NCBI GenBank assembly: GCA_003585735.1
Contig: NQOH01000004.1
Location: forward strand, 90,512 to 96,674
Source: Gardnerella kenyensis
GTDB lineage: Bacteria > Actinomycetota > Actinomycetes > Actinomycetales > Bifidobacteriaceae
Reading direction: 5' to 3'
DNA length: 6,163 bases
Shown here piece by piece: positions 6,162 to 6,163 of this stretch (its first letter is position 1; each line of letters opens with the position of its first letter). The notes beneath the pieces were generated by a model, which was not told the origin of the DNA, searched no databases, and was given only the letters and a program-made list of their open reading frames with translations. A program made the position numbers and the translations under genes.

Positions 6162-6163
6162 GC

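Noticed and set aside
6059..6163. Minus-strand frame open for 34 codons from the window edge to a TAA at 6059-6061
   Set aside because: It could be the C-terminus of a convergent gene, but the stretch is dominated by palindromes and another minus-strand frame is also open through the terminator, so openness is weak evidence. Sequence beyond 6163 is needed.

Overview
The window looks like chromosomal DNA from a low-GC member of the Bifidobacteriaceae, most likely Gardnerella. This is an inference. It rests on the long (994-residue) actinobacterial-type leucyl-tRNA synthetase with a bifidobacterial N-terminus, an actinobacterial short-form fructosamine kinase, and AT-rich genes and spacers. No database search was possible.

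Layout. Positions 1-2761 hold three genes, all on the minus strand. In transcription order they are a 151-residue four-helix membrane protein of unknown function (2761-2306, TTG start), a fructosamine/ketosamine kinase-family protein (2211-1405), and a lipoprotein resembling class-I periplasmic sugar-binding proteins (1318 to beyond position 1, so its C-terminus is missing). The gaps of 94 and 86 nt are short enough for co-transcription but long enough for internal promoters. A 239-nt AT-rich divergent spacer (2762-3000) separates this group from leuS (3001-5985, plus strand). A strong stem-loop with a T-run (6000-6044) closes leuS. It is followed by a GC-richer, highly palindromic stretch up to the window end (two perfect 11-bp inverted repeats at 6080-6113 and 6137-6161) that looks like a dispersed intergenic repeat or a second termination region.

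How the genes relate. leuS is a housekeeping translation gene with its own promoter and terminator. The -10 box lies so close to the ATG that the mRNA is predicted to be leaderless or nearly so. On the minus strand, the neighbouring kinase and sugar-binding-like lipoprotein may both concern carbohydrate or glycated-amine handling, but this link is speculative. No mobile element, CRISPR array, tRNA or rRNA was seen. I found no convincing new multi-gene system. The most unusual features are the repeat-bearing Asn-rich inserts in the lipoprotein, the predicted leaderless leuS, and the palindromic tail.
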